The notes beneath the pieces are model-generated. The model did not search any database. It was given only the letters and a program-made list of their open reading frames with translations, and was not told where the DNA came from. From Thermoplasmata archaeon (GTDB lineage: Archaea; Thermoplasmatota; Thermoplasmata; GCA-020350865), in the NCBI GenBank assembly GCA_020351895.1, contig CP070672.1, positions 4,053,392-4,069,748 of the forward strand: a DNA stretch of 16,357 bases. The letters run 5' to 3'. Both the position numbers and the translations under genes were made by a program. Shown here one piece after another: positions 7,546 through 14,176 of this stretch. The stretch's first letter is position 1. Each line of letters begins with the position of its first letter.

Positions 7546-7908
7546 TTGGCTTCCCAAAAAAAGAGCAATGAAAGGCTACTTAAGCTAATAGGGTATCTGA
7601 AGAAGAAGGCCCACGAAAACCATGCCCCAATCTGGAAAGATGTGGCAGAGCGACTTGAAAAACCATCCAAGAGCTGGGCCGAGGTAAATATCAGAAGGCT
7701 TGCCAAACATGCGAAGAAAGGAGATACAATCATAGTCCCAGGCAAGCTGTTGGGAAACGGAACGCTTTCTGCCCCTATTACAGTCGCTGATTTTTCGTTC
7801 TCTGATTCAGCAAAGAGTAAGATACGCGACTCTGGTGGAAAGAGCATATCCATTCCAGAGCTTGTTAAAAGTAATCCTAAAGGAAAGAACATCAGAATAA
7901 TCGGTTAG
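7546..7908 (+). CDS. rpl18e: Ribosomal protein L18e
   Basis: A 120-residue protein matching archaeal L18e in length and pattern: an N-terminal LLKLIGYLKKKAHENHAPIW, WAEVNIRRLAKHAKKGDTII, VPGKLLGNGTL, and the C-terminal NPKGKNIRIIG. It belongs to the large ribosomal subunit. The start is TTG, supported by GAGGG about 8 bases upstream and by alignment to the usual N-terminus; no ATG lies in the right place. It is the first gene of an operon with L13, S9 and RpoN, the standard archaeal order. It ends at TAG exactly at the conserved C-terminus. Continuing past the TAG in frame gives five more codons and then a TGA (7924-7926) that overlaps the L13 ATG. Confidence 0.95.
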   Translation: MASQKKSNERLLKLIGYLKKKAHENHAPIWKDVAERLEKPSKSWAEVNIRRLAKHAKKGDTIIVPGKLLGNGTLSAPITVADFSFSDSAKSKIRDSGGKSISIPELVKSNPKGKNIRIIG

Positions 7909-7922
7909 AGAGTGATTGTTGG

Positions 7923-8336
7923 ATGATAGTAATAGATGCCGAGAACCTGATCCTTGGAAGGCTAGCCAGCCACGTAGCTAAGCTGCTTTTAAAAGGAACT
8001 GAGGTCACCATCGTCAACGCCGAAAAAACCATCGTCAGCGGCTCCAAGAAGAGCATCATCGAGGAATACTACACTAAGCGTAAGATTGGTGGTGAGAGGA
8101 AAGGACCATATTATCCAAGAATGCCCGATAGAATCCTGAAAAGAACCATAAGAGGCATGATTCCTTATAAAAAGACCACAGGTAAGAACGCATTGAAAAA
8201 ACTAAGAGTTTACATAGGCATTCCAAATGACCTTAAAGACAGCGAGCTCAGCACGATTCCTAAGGCAAGTGCCACAGGCAAGATTAAATATATTGAGTTG
8301 GGTGAGGTTTCAAGACAACTAGGAGCCAAATTCTAG
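7923..8336 (+). CDS. rpl13: Ribosomal protein L13
   Basis: A 137-residue archaeal-type L13 (uL13) of the large subunit. Visible family blocks are LILGRLASHVAKLLLKG, VTIVNAEKTIVSG, RKGPYYPRMPDRILKRTIRG, MIPYKKTTGKNALKKLRVYI, and the C-terminal SRQLGAKF. Length and ends agree with archaeal homologues. It starts at ATG 14 bases after the L18e stop, with GAGTGAT about 5 bases upstream as a modest ribosome-binding site. It terminates with TAG at the conserved end. Reading through it would meet TGA two codons later (8343-8345), directly touching the S9 ATG. Confidence 0.96.
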   Translation: MIVIDAENLILGRLASHVAKLLLKGTEVTIVNAEKTIVSGSKKSIIEEYYTKRKIGGERKGPYYPRMPDRILKRTIRGMIPYKKTTGKNALKKLRVYIGIPNDLKDSELSTIPKASATGKIKYIELGEVSRQLGAKF

Positions 8337-8345
8337 GGGATGTGA

Positions 8346-8753
8346 ATGAAGGATAAAAAGATCATAAACACCAGCGGGAAAAGAAAGACCGCTGTTGCAA
8401 GGGCCACTGTAAAAAGCGGAAAAGGCAGGGTTAGAATAAACAAAAAGCCTGAGGAGATTCACACACCATAGCTTGCAAGAAACAAGATAATGGAGCCATT
8501 GAGCTTGGCTGGGGATAGGGTAAAAAAGGTGGATATCAATGTCAGTGTTTCCGGAGGCGGAGTAATGGGTCAGGCTGAGGCCATAAGGACTGCCATTGCC
8601 CGGGGTCTGGTGGAGTTCTTTGATGATGATAAGCTCAAGGAGCTGTACAAGAAATACGACAGAAGCCTTCTTGTTAACGATCCAAGGAGAAAGGAGACAA
8701 AGCATCCTTTGGGGAGAGGGGCCAGGAAGAAGAGGCAGAAATCTTATAGATAG
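8346..8753 (+). CDS. rps9: Ribosomal protein S9 with an in-frame TAG at codon 42
   Basis: The 135-codon frame is a full-length archaeal S9 (uS9) of the small subunit. It has [20 protein letters not shown] and RVRINKKP before the interruption, and [45 protein letters not shown] and the conserved C-terminal QKSYR after it. TAG at 8469-8471 falls in HTP-TAG-LAR, where archaeal homologues often have Glu (as in EPEMAR). There is no frameshift, gap or other damage, and the sequence beyond the TAG stays well conserved. S9 is essential, so the TAG must be a sequence error (GAG to TAG is one base), a very recent mutation, or read as an amino acid. An ATG at 8490 could start an 87-residue C-terminal piece but has no ribosome-binding site. 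The gene also ends in TAG. Confidence 0.9.
8469..8471 (+). other. In-frame amber (TAG) codon inside S9
   Basis: Codon 42 of the S9 frame counted from ATG 8346. It is followed at once by the 8-base palindrome CTTGCAAG, which also encodes the conserved Leu-Ala-Arg start, so the palindrome may be coincidental. No strong stem-loop is evident downstream by eye. Confidence 0.95.
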
Positions 8754-8773
8754 GAAAAAGAGTGTGATGGAAG

Positions 8774-8965
8774 ATGATAGTCCCTGTAAGATGTTTCACA
8801 TGCGGTAAGGTAATTGGCGATTCTTTCGAGGCATACGTTCAGCGAATTGAAATGGGTGAGGAACCCAAAGAGATCTTGGATTCCTTAGGTGTTAAACGCT
8901 ACTGTTGCAGGAAAATGCTGATATCCCATGCAGATCTAATAGATGAGGTCATGTCGTACGGTTAA
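8774..8965 (+). CDS. rpoN: DNA-directed RNA polymerase subunit N
   Basis: A 63-residue archaeal RpoN (eukaryotic Rpb10 homologue), a zinc-binding subunit that helps assemble the Rpo3/Rpo11 platform of RNA polymerase. The zinc ligands are visible: CFTC (Cys7, Cys10) and the Cys44-Cys45 pair in YCCRKML, plus the GKVIGD signature. Length is normal. It starts 20 bases after the S9 TAG and ends in TAA. The frequent archaeal continuation of this operon (RpoK, enolase, S2) is absent here; the next gene is a ferritin-like protein on the opposite strand. Confidence 0.96.
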   Translation: MIVPVRCFTCGKVIGDSFEAYVQRIEMGEEPKEILDSLGVKRYCCRKMLISHADLIDEVMSYG

Positions 8966-9075
8966 AGTTTAAAATCCTATATCACAATAAGTTGCCTTAT
9001 TCCATCTTGATATTTATTTTAAATAATTGAATAAGTAGATTATAAATAATAATTTATAACCCGTGAAAAATTCTT
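8966..9075. terminator. AT-rich convergent intergenic region, probable bidirectional terminator
   Basis: A 110-base, strongly AT-rich spacer between the convergent rpoN and ferritin-like genes. It contains TTATTTTAAATAA, close to its own reverse complement, at about 9014-9026, and T-runs readable from each side. Archaeal termination typically occurs at such T-rich tracts. No ORF, tRNA or repeat was seen. Confidence 0.4.
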
Positions 9076-9360
9076 TTAAATCACGCATTCGCCGTCATAA
9101 ATCGCATTGCAGTACTCGTCATCATCGAACTTTTTCTTTTGCGCAGAATCCATCTCGTTTATGAGCTTGGTAATTGCAGCCACATGCTGCTTCTCCTCTT
9201 CAATGAATTTTTTTAGGTAAGCCTTGGCCTTTTCGATTCGTAAACCTGCAAGCATCTTTTCATATAAATTCAGCGCGTCCAATTCGCTTTTCAAGGCGTC
9301 CCTGAGTATTAGAATATCGTTTTCGAATGCACCTTCTATTTTTATATTGTCGTAGTCCAC
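9076..9360 (-). CDS. Small ferritin-like protein (encapsulated-ferritin/rubrerythrin-type helices)
   Basis: A 94-residue, largely helical protein. Two helices carry iron-ligand-type residues: SELDALNLYEKM and then FIEEEKQHVAAIT. The first Glu and the Glu of the later E-K-Q-H are exactly 30 residues apart, with His three further on. This is the E, E, H spacing of encapsulated ferritins, half-size ferritins whose dimers complete a di-iron centre. The short length fits that type better than rubrerythrin. The C-terminal part has two Cys (CNAIYDGEC) and no obvious encapsulin targeting peptide. I prefer the GTG start at 9360 because GGAGGG sits 5 bases upstream (9366-9371); an in-frame ATG at 9393 would add 11 residues. 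No encapsulin gene is in the window. It follows the large surface-protein gene on the same strand. Confidence 0.6.
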   Translation of the reverse strand: MDYDNIKIEGAFENDILILRDALKSELDALNLYEKMLAGLRIEKAKAYLKKFIEEEKQHVAAITKLINEMDSAQKKKFDDDEYCNAIYDGECVI

Positions 9361-9365
9361 ACAAT

Positions 9366-9371
9366 CCCTCC
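9366..9371 (-). promoter_or_regulatory. Ribosome-binding site deciding the ferritin-like start
   Basis: The minus strand reads GGAGGG, 5 bases before GTG 9360. The ATG at 9393 has no comparable site at proper spacing. Confidence 0.55.
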
Positions 9372-9419
9372 GGTTGTTTGGGATAATGCCCATCCCATAT
9401 TTGATTTTTTTTGTAAATG

Positions 9420-12400
9420 TTAGGTTATCTCGTATACCCTTGCCTTTAACAACCAGAGGTCAACATAGGTATCTTTATCATCACTGGTACCAAGAATATT
9501 TGAAACGGATCTACTTGGAAAGCGGGCCAAGTACACTCCGAATATAACCTCCCAATCCCCCCAATCCCAGCCTATGAGTGCCACAAGAGCCGGAATATTT
9601 ACCTGAACAGCAATCGACAACCTGCAATCTGGTGGAGGTTCAGTTGATATCTTCTGTATTATCTTTGGAGTACCTATCTCGAAGTAAACCTCGAATCTCA
9701 CGTACATTTGTTCTGGTATGGATTTTGGAATGGTTGGATAATCCTTGGGATTGGAGGGGTCACAAATATTGTGAATAAAGGTCTCGATTGTTTCGATAAG
9801 CCATCTGAGAAGTGCAACTACGCCCTCACCGTCTATTCCTAGAGAAATCCTAATTCCTCCCCCGGCCGAGCCTGAAACGTCCTCAATTTCCAAATCAAAA
9901 AAGATGTAGACCTTCTGAACCACATGGGAAATCACTGTAACAACCATCTCTATGAAGTTATGGATCCAGTCCTGAACAAACTCTACAATTGATTCCAAAC
10001 TGAATTCTTTATCCCAAAACTCGTTCCATGCCAGTCTGAAGCTGTCATTCAACGCGTCTTTTATAACAGTCTTTATATCGATTTCTCCCTCCCCATTTTG
10101 CTCGAGCTTCGTGCTCTCCTTCAGCTTCCAAATCACGCTTCCGTCATAGGTTCTCTGCCATGTGTTTTTATCACCATCACCTGGATCCTTGTATATCGGG
10201 GTTCTATCGATGATTGCATCACTCTCATTCATCAATATCAGGCCATCACCTGGGGAAAATGGATCCTTTGCCTTGCCATTTTCCAGCACCTCTTTAGGTA
10301 AAGAAAAGACCACGTATTCTCCATCGTTTACAGAATCAAGTTCTGAAAGTTCCTTTCGTAAGATTCCACCTTTTGCAGAGGATATCCTCCAACTGCCTAT
10401 GTCATCTCCAGTCGGATTGTAAATCTCGAACCACTCCCCGCCCCCATCCTCTCCCTGAGGATTCAACTCGAACTCGTTTATCACAACTGTGTTTCCCTTG
10501 GGGGCATTATATTGAATGACAAAACCCGCATCAACTGTTGCCTTGACACCAAGGAAGGGAATGGGTATGCATATGATATCCCCCACAGTATCTCTAAGAG
10601 TCCAGCTCACTTCCTTGTACTCCTCCACCTCAGGCACGTAAAAATCGAGTCCCCACCCGCTGCCTTCCTCGGAAACGCTCATCCCATGGCCTTCCACTAT
10701 ATGGCTGTTGATCTTCATCATGGGATCTATACCCACCTCCAATCTGAAGTCACCTATCTTCACTTTTCCGTCAAGCAGAATATCATAATGGGGATCGTCA
10801 TCATCAGCCTGATGGTACCTGGCAAATCTCAAGGTGAAGTTCATATCCACCCCTACAATTCCTCCAGAAGTAGAAACCCAAAACAGATTCCCATCGGCAC
10901 TGGAATCATCGGCTATCTCTTTGTTTCCTCTTATTGTGAAAGTGAAACCAAAAATTGTTATGCTAAATCCGTCTCCTATTACATCCGCCACCACCTCGAT
11001 AATGCTCTTTATAATGGAATCCAAAATGAATTGTATGAAATCCCTTATCAACTGAACAAAGGCCTGAATCGTATCCACAATCACCTTAATGATTTCGGCG
11101 ACATAACTTATCAGTTTGGTCAAAAGATTCATGAAGGATTCTATGAGCTTAGACAATATATCGAAAATAGCTCCAACAACGGAGACGATATGGTCCCAAA
11201 CCTGGGTCAGAAAGGCTAGTACATCCCCGAGCAATGTATTCGAGAGCTCATAGTCCACACCCCCGAGGCCCCAGCCAGAATATACGGTAATTGTTAAGGA
11301 TATATCGATCTTTATAGTCCTGTTGTCTTTCGTATGCTCATGGGTTCCATCCTTAAGGAATATCCTACTGTTCGTTCTTGTCTTTAACTCCACATCCCCA
11401 CTGACAGATACTCCCCAATTCGTTTCAAATGGTCTTGTACTCAGGCTGTTTATGGCGGTGTAATGCGTTCCCTTGGGTTTTGATATTTCTATTTCAAGGT
11501 GCTCTTCTGAAAGATAGTTTGGCTCCTGATTCACCCGTAGGGTCTCATAACCGATCCTTCCCTCGGTGCTTGCTAGCTCGTAATCATCCTCCCAGAATCC
11601 GAAAGGCACCCCCAGCTTTGTATACTGTAGGTATTTAGTGTTAACCACCTCACCCCCGAATATTATTTCATCTGAGAAAAATCTCACCAATGCACAGGCC
11701 ATGGGTATCAGTCCAAAACCATGCACAGCCGAGGCTATAAGATCAAGAATTATATTGCCGGTACGATCAATTACATTCTGCAATCCTCCTATTATGTACA
11801 AGGGCTTTTGATCCTTGCCATTATTGTCCACCGATAATTCCTCGGCTTTTACATCCTGAAAGGCCTGAGTCGCGTATGAACTCATGTCCATTCTCACATC
11901 ATTGAATTTTTCTTCCCTGAATTTATCCTTCACATCAGATTCAGAGAAGGGTTCGGGAGGAACACAATCAGGACTTTCACCATCATCTATTCGTGATATC
12001 TCAGTTACTTTAACATCTGATATCAGATTCCGGGCTAAGTTCCATTTAGCGAATTGAATATTCACGTCCTTGTCGGCAAATTCATCGAAATGATCCACTA
12101 TGAAGTGCTGCAATTCACCGATGGCCCTGGCATGCTCGTCTGTGAGTTTTGCTACCACGTTCTTGAACCTGTTTTTACCCTCGTCACCAGAAAAATATTT
12201 TCTGATTGCGGTAATTGCCGAATCCACTTTAAAACGGATTTCCTCAAGCAAAGATATTTCATCCTTTGGATCGATATCCTTTGGACGATTGAAAATTCTA
12301 TAGGAGGAGATGTCCAAATCCAAACTACCCGTGATTATCTTTACAACCTCAGCGATTACACCCATGACAACCTGTCTTAACGATACATATATCCTGTTCA

Positions 12401-14003
12401 GGTTCGTCCCGTATCTCTGATCATAGAAGTCAGACTTCGTATCAGGATCGTACCATAGATCCATAACGCTCTCCCTGAGAATGTCCTTTTCTAAAAATAT
12501 CACATCGTAATCTCCAGACTGAGTTTCGACTTCGTAGTCTATTGTAGTACTCCACGTATATTCAACAGTTTCATTGGGTGTTAATGGATCATTATCTGTA
12601 TCCTCCTCTTTTAGGCATATCCCGCTTTTCGTGAGAGTTATGGTGTAAGTCTTGCTTTCAATGAAGGAGGTCGTGTCATGCATAATCAAGGTATCCGGAA
12701 GGTCTGCCTTTTCAAGGAGCGTTTCCTTCAACCACCATTTAAGGCGTTTTTTATTCCTATCATGGGGAGATTCACCAGACATCCATCCAAAGAAATCATC
12801 CACTGCTTTACCTGCTGCCACCATGGCATTTGCCAGTATCTGCACACCAACAAGTATTGGATCAATCAAATCCATGAAGTTAAAATAATCCAAATATTTG
12901 AGTATGAACTGATCTGCAATGGCATAGATGGCTTGTGCCATTATTGCCTCTATGTTTATTTTTTCGTTTTCGAGACCCAGAAATAAGGCGATTATGTCTG
13001 CTGGATCTACGGTTCCGTTATTTACATAATCATCCACAAGCTCCCGCATTCTGGTGTCGCCTATTTTTTGGAAATTGGGTTCCTCCAAATCCTGAAATCT
13101 ATCATCGATTGCCTCAAGTGCATCATCATCATAGGTTCTGTACAATCTTGCAGTTTCCAAAAGCAAGGCCAAATTCACTGCAAGCTCAACATCTGTTTTT
13201 GTGAGAATCTCGGAGGTTCCTTTATCGGGAAGATCGATGGTGACTGCAGCGATTTCTCCCATCCCATATCCTTGAATTACCCTGTATTGAGCAAGTGTCG
13301 TTAATATGTATTTCACTGTCCTGGGTATTGGGGTGGACGAGCCTTTTGTGCCCTCGTCTAAAACATCGAGTTTACCTCCTAAAAGAGGAAATGCAGATTC
13401 AATCCTCTTATCAATGAGTAGGCTCTTTTTTAGAAATCTGGCGGATTTTGTGTCGGAAATTGTGTAGTTGATGGCACCGCTGAGAGTATAGTATGTCAGG
13501 CAAGAGGTCTCGTTGTACTCGCCTGCCTTATCATTCTTAATTGTCTTGGACTCAACCTCCTTGTCCTTCCCTTCTAGTGTTTGGTTTTCCTGCTCATTTG
13601 TTGGCACGATATCATGGGTTTTCAGGGCTTTCAAAAATATTCCTGTTGTAAAATTCTCTACCTCGATTAGGAAGTTGTTCTCCTTTCTTGGAAAGCTTTC
13701 ATTGATATAATCCCAAAATGTTGTGTTGAAAAGAGGCATGATCTGCTTCTGATCTTTGATGATCTGTGTGGCTGTGTAAACCGAGCTTAAAGCATGATAG
13801 TAGCCTTGGGTCTCCACCTCTTCATGAACCAGACTCGCAACATTTCTCATCCTCGCAAAATTCGTTTCCTCGATCCTATCAGCCACGTGATCCTTGTTCA
13901 CTGAGGCCAGGTACATAACACTGAATCCACCTAAAATGAGTATCAGCACGCCCATTATGGCAAATGATACCCTCGCCTTATCGTCTCTAACGATACCCCT
14001 CAT
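9420..14003 (-). CDS. Giant membrane-anchored surface protein with lamin-tail domain
   Basis: A 1527-residue protein. The N-terminus, RDDKARVSFAIMGVLILI, forms a single membrane helix (about 12-34). It resembles from memory the pilin-like starts of large haloarchaeal proteins found near type IV pilus genes (DUF7286 group); that link is tentative. Residues about 40-850 are mostly charged helical sequence with few features. About 934-1010 is a long amphipathic helical run (VWDHIVSVVGAIFDILSKLI and onward), followed by a beta-rich region. About 1170-1300 is a lamin-tail domain, recognisable from VVINEFELNPQG, GEWFEIYNPTGDDIGSW and GDGLILMNESD. A second amphipathic run (about 1325-1365) and another beta-rich region complete the protein, suggesting a helix/beta duplication. 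Lamin-tail domains in prokaryotes occur in secreted proteins. ATG 14003 is chosen over ATG 14021 because GGAGG lies 7 bases upstream. The stop is TAA. Confidence 0.75.
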   Translation of the reverse strand: MRGIVRDDKARVSFAIMGVLILILGGFSVMYLASVNKDHVADRIEETNFARMRNVASLVHEEVETQGYYHALSSVYTATQIIKDQKQIMPLFNTTFWDYINESFPRKENNFLIEVENFTTGIFLKALKTHDIVPTNEQENQTLEGKDKEVESKTIKNDKAGEYNETSCLTYYTLSGAINYTISDTKSARFLKKSLLIDKRIESAFPLLGGKLDVLDEGTKGSSTPIPRTVKYILTTLAQYRVIQGYGMGEIAAVTIDLPDKGTSEILTKTDVELAVNLALLLETARLYRTYDDDALEAIDDRFQDLEEPNFQKIGDTRMRELVDDYVNNGTVDPADIIALFLGLENEKINIEAIMAQAIYAIADQFILKYLDYFNFMDLIDPILVGVQILANAMVAAGKAVDDFFGWMSGESPHDRNKKRLKWWLKETLLEKADLPDTLIMHDTTSFIESKTYTITLTKSGICLKEEDTDNDPLTPNETVEYTWSTTIDYEVETQSGDYDVIFLEKDILRESVMDLWYDPDTKSDFYDQRYGTNLNRIYVSLRQVVMGVIAEVVKIITGSLDLDISSYRIFNRPKDIDPKDEISLLEEIRFKVDSAITAIRKYFSGDEGKNRFKNVVAKLTDEHARAIGELQHFIVDHFDEFADKDVNIQFAKWNLARNLISDVKVTEISRIDDGESPDCVPPEPFSESDVKDKFREEKFNDVRMDMSSYATQAFQDVKAEELSVDNNGKDQKPLYIIGGLQNVIDRTGNIILDLIASAVHGFGLIPMACALVRFFSDEIIFGGEVVNTKYLQYTKLGVPFGFWEDDYELASTEGRIGYETLRVNQEPNYLSEEHLEIEISKPKGTHYTAINSLSTRPFETNWGVSVSGDVELKTRTNSRIFLKDGTHEHTKDNRTIKIDISLTITVYSGWGLGGVDYELSNTLLGDVLAFLTQVWDHIVSVVGAIFDILSKLIESFMNLLTKLISYVAEIIKVIVDTIQAFVQLIRDFIQFILDSIIKSIIEVVADVIGDGFSITIFGFTFTIRGNKEIADDSSADGNLFWVSTSGGIVGVDMNFTLRFARYHQADDDDPHYDILLDGKVKIGDFRLEVGIDPMMKINSHIVEGHGMSVSEEGSGWGLDFYVPEVEEYKEVSWTLRDTVGDIICIPIPFLGVKATVDAGFVIQYNAPKGNTVVINEFELNPQGEDGGGEWFEIYNPTGDDIGSWRISSAKGGILRKELSELDSVNDGEYVVFSLPKEVLENGKAKDPFSPGDGLILMNESDAIIDRTPIYKDPGDGDKNTWQRTYDGSVIWKLKESTKLEQNGEGEIDIKTVIKDALNDSFRLAWNEFWDKEFSLESIVEFVQDWIHNFIEMVVTVISHVVQKVYIFFDLEIEDVSGSAGGGIRISLGIDGEGVVALLRWLIETIETFIHNICDPSNPKDYPTIPKSIPEQMYVRFEVYFEIGTPKIIQKISTEPPPDCRLSIAVQVNIPALVALIGWDWGDWEVIFGVYLARFPSRSVSNILGTSDDKDTYVDLWLLKARVYEIT

Positions 14004-14010
14004 ATATCCA

Positions 14011-14019
14011 CCTCCCTCC
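14011..14019 (-). promoter_or_regulatory. Strong ribosome-binding site of the giant surface protein
   Basis: The minus strand reads GGAGGGAGG, with the last G seven bases before ATG 14003. This is the best ribosome-binding site in the window and sets the start codon, since the alternative ATG at 14021 lies just upstream of this site. Confidence 0.75.
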
Positions 14020-14116
14020 AATGTAGGAATATATTGATTTGTGGTGCTATGAATGTTTTGGTGAGGGATTGGTGAGCATAGAAAATGATAGTGTTTTGTG
14101 GCCTGCTTATGAACAT

Positions 14117-14126
14117 CTTTTTATTT
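14117..14126 (+). promoter_or_regulatory. Possible TATA box for the FG-GAP surface protein
   Basis: CTTTTTATTT, centred about 55 bp ahead of ATG 14177, which would leave a leader of around 29 bases. A weak assignment in an AT-rich divergent spacer (14022-14176) that otherwise shows nothing. Confidence 0.3.
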
Positions 14127-14176
14127 CGAAAGTAGAAAAAATTATCAATTACAATAACAATCTAAGATTTGGTACT

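Noticed and set aside
8472..8486. Stem-loop after the S9 TAG as a recoding (PYLIS-like) element
   Set aside because: Only a 4-bp CTTG/CAAG stem or an 8-base palindrome that also encodes conserved residues; too weak to claim by eye.
8490..8753. A separate small gene starting at ATG 8490
   Set aside because: It is the C-terminal two-thirds of S9 in the same frame as the upstream part and has no ribosome-binding site; a single S9 frame interrupted by TAG explains it better.
9014..9056. AT-rich near-palindromes considered as a replication origin or operator
   Set aside because: Only short, imperfect symmetry in a very AT-rich convergent spacer, with no repeated origin boxes and no replication gene beside it; a terminator is the simpler reading.
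10512..11219. 235-codon plus-strand open frame opposite the giant surface protein
   Set aside because: It lies wholly antisense to a well-supported 1527-residue gene, has no family pattern, and its composition is that of a reverse-complement shadow.
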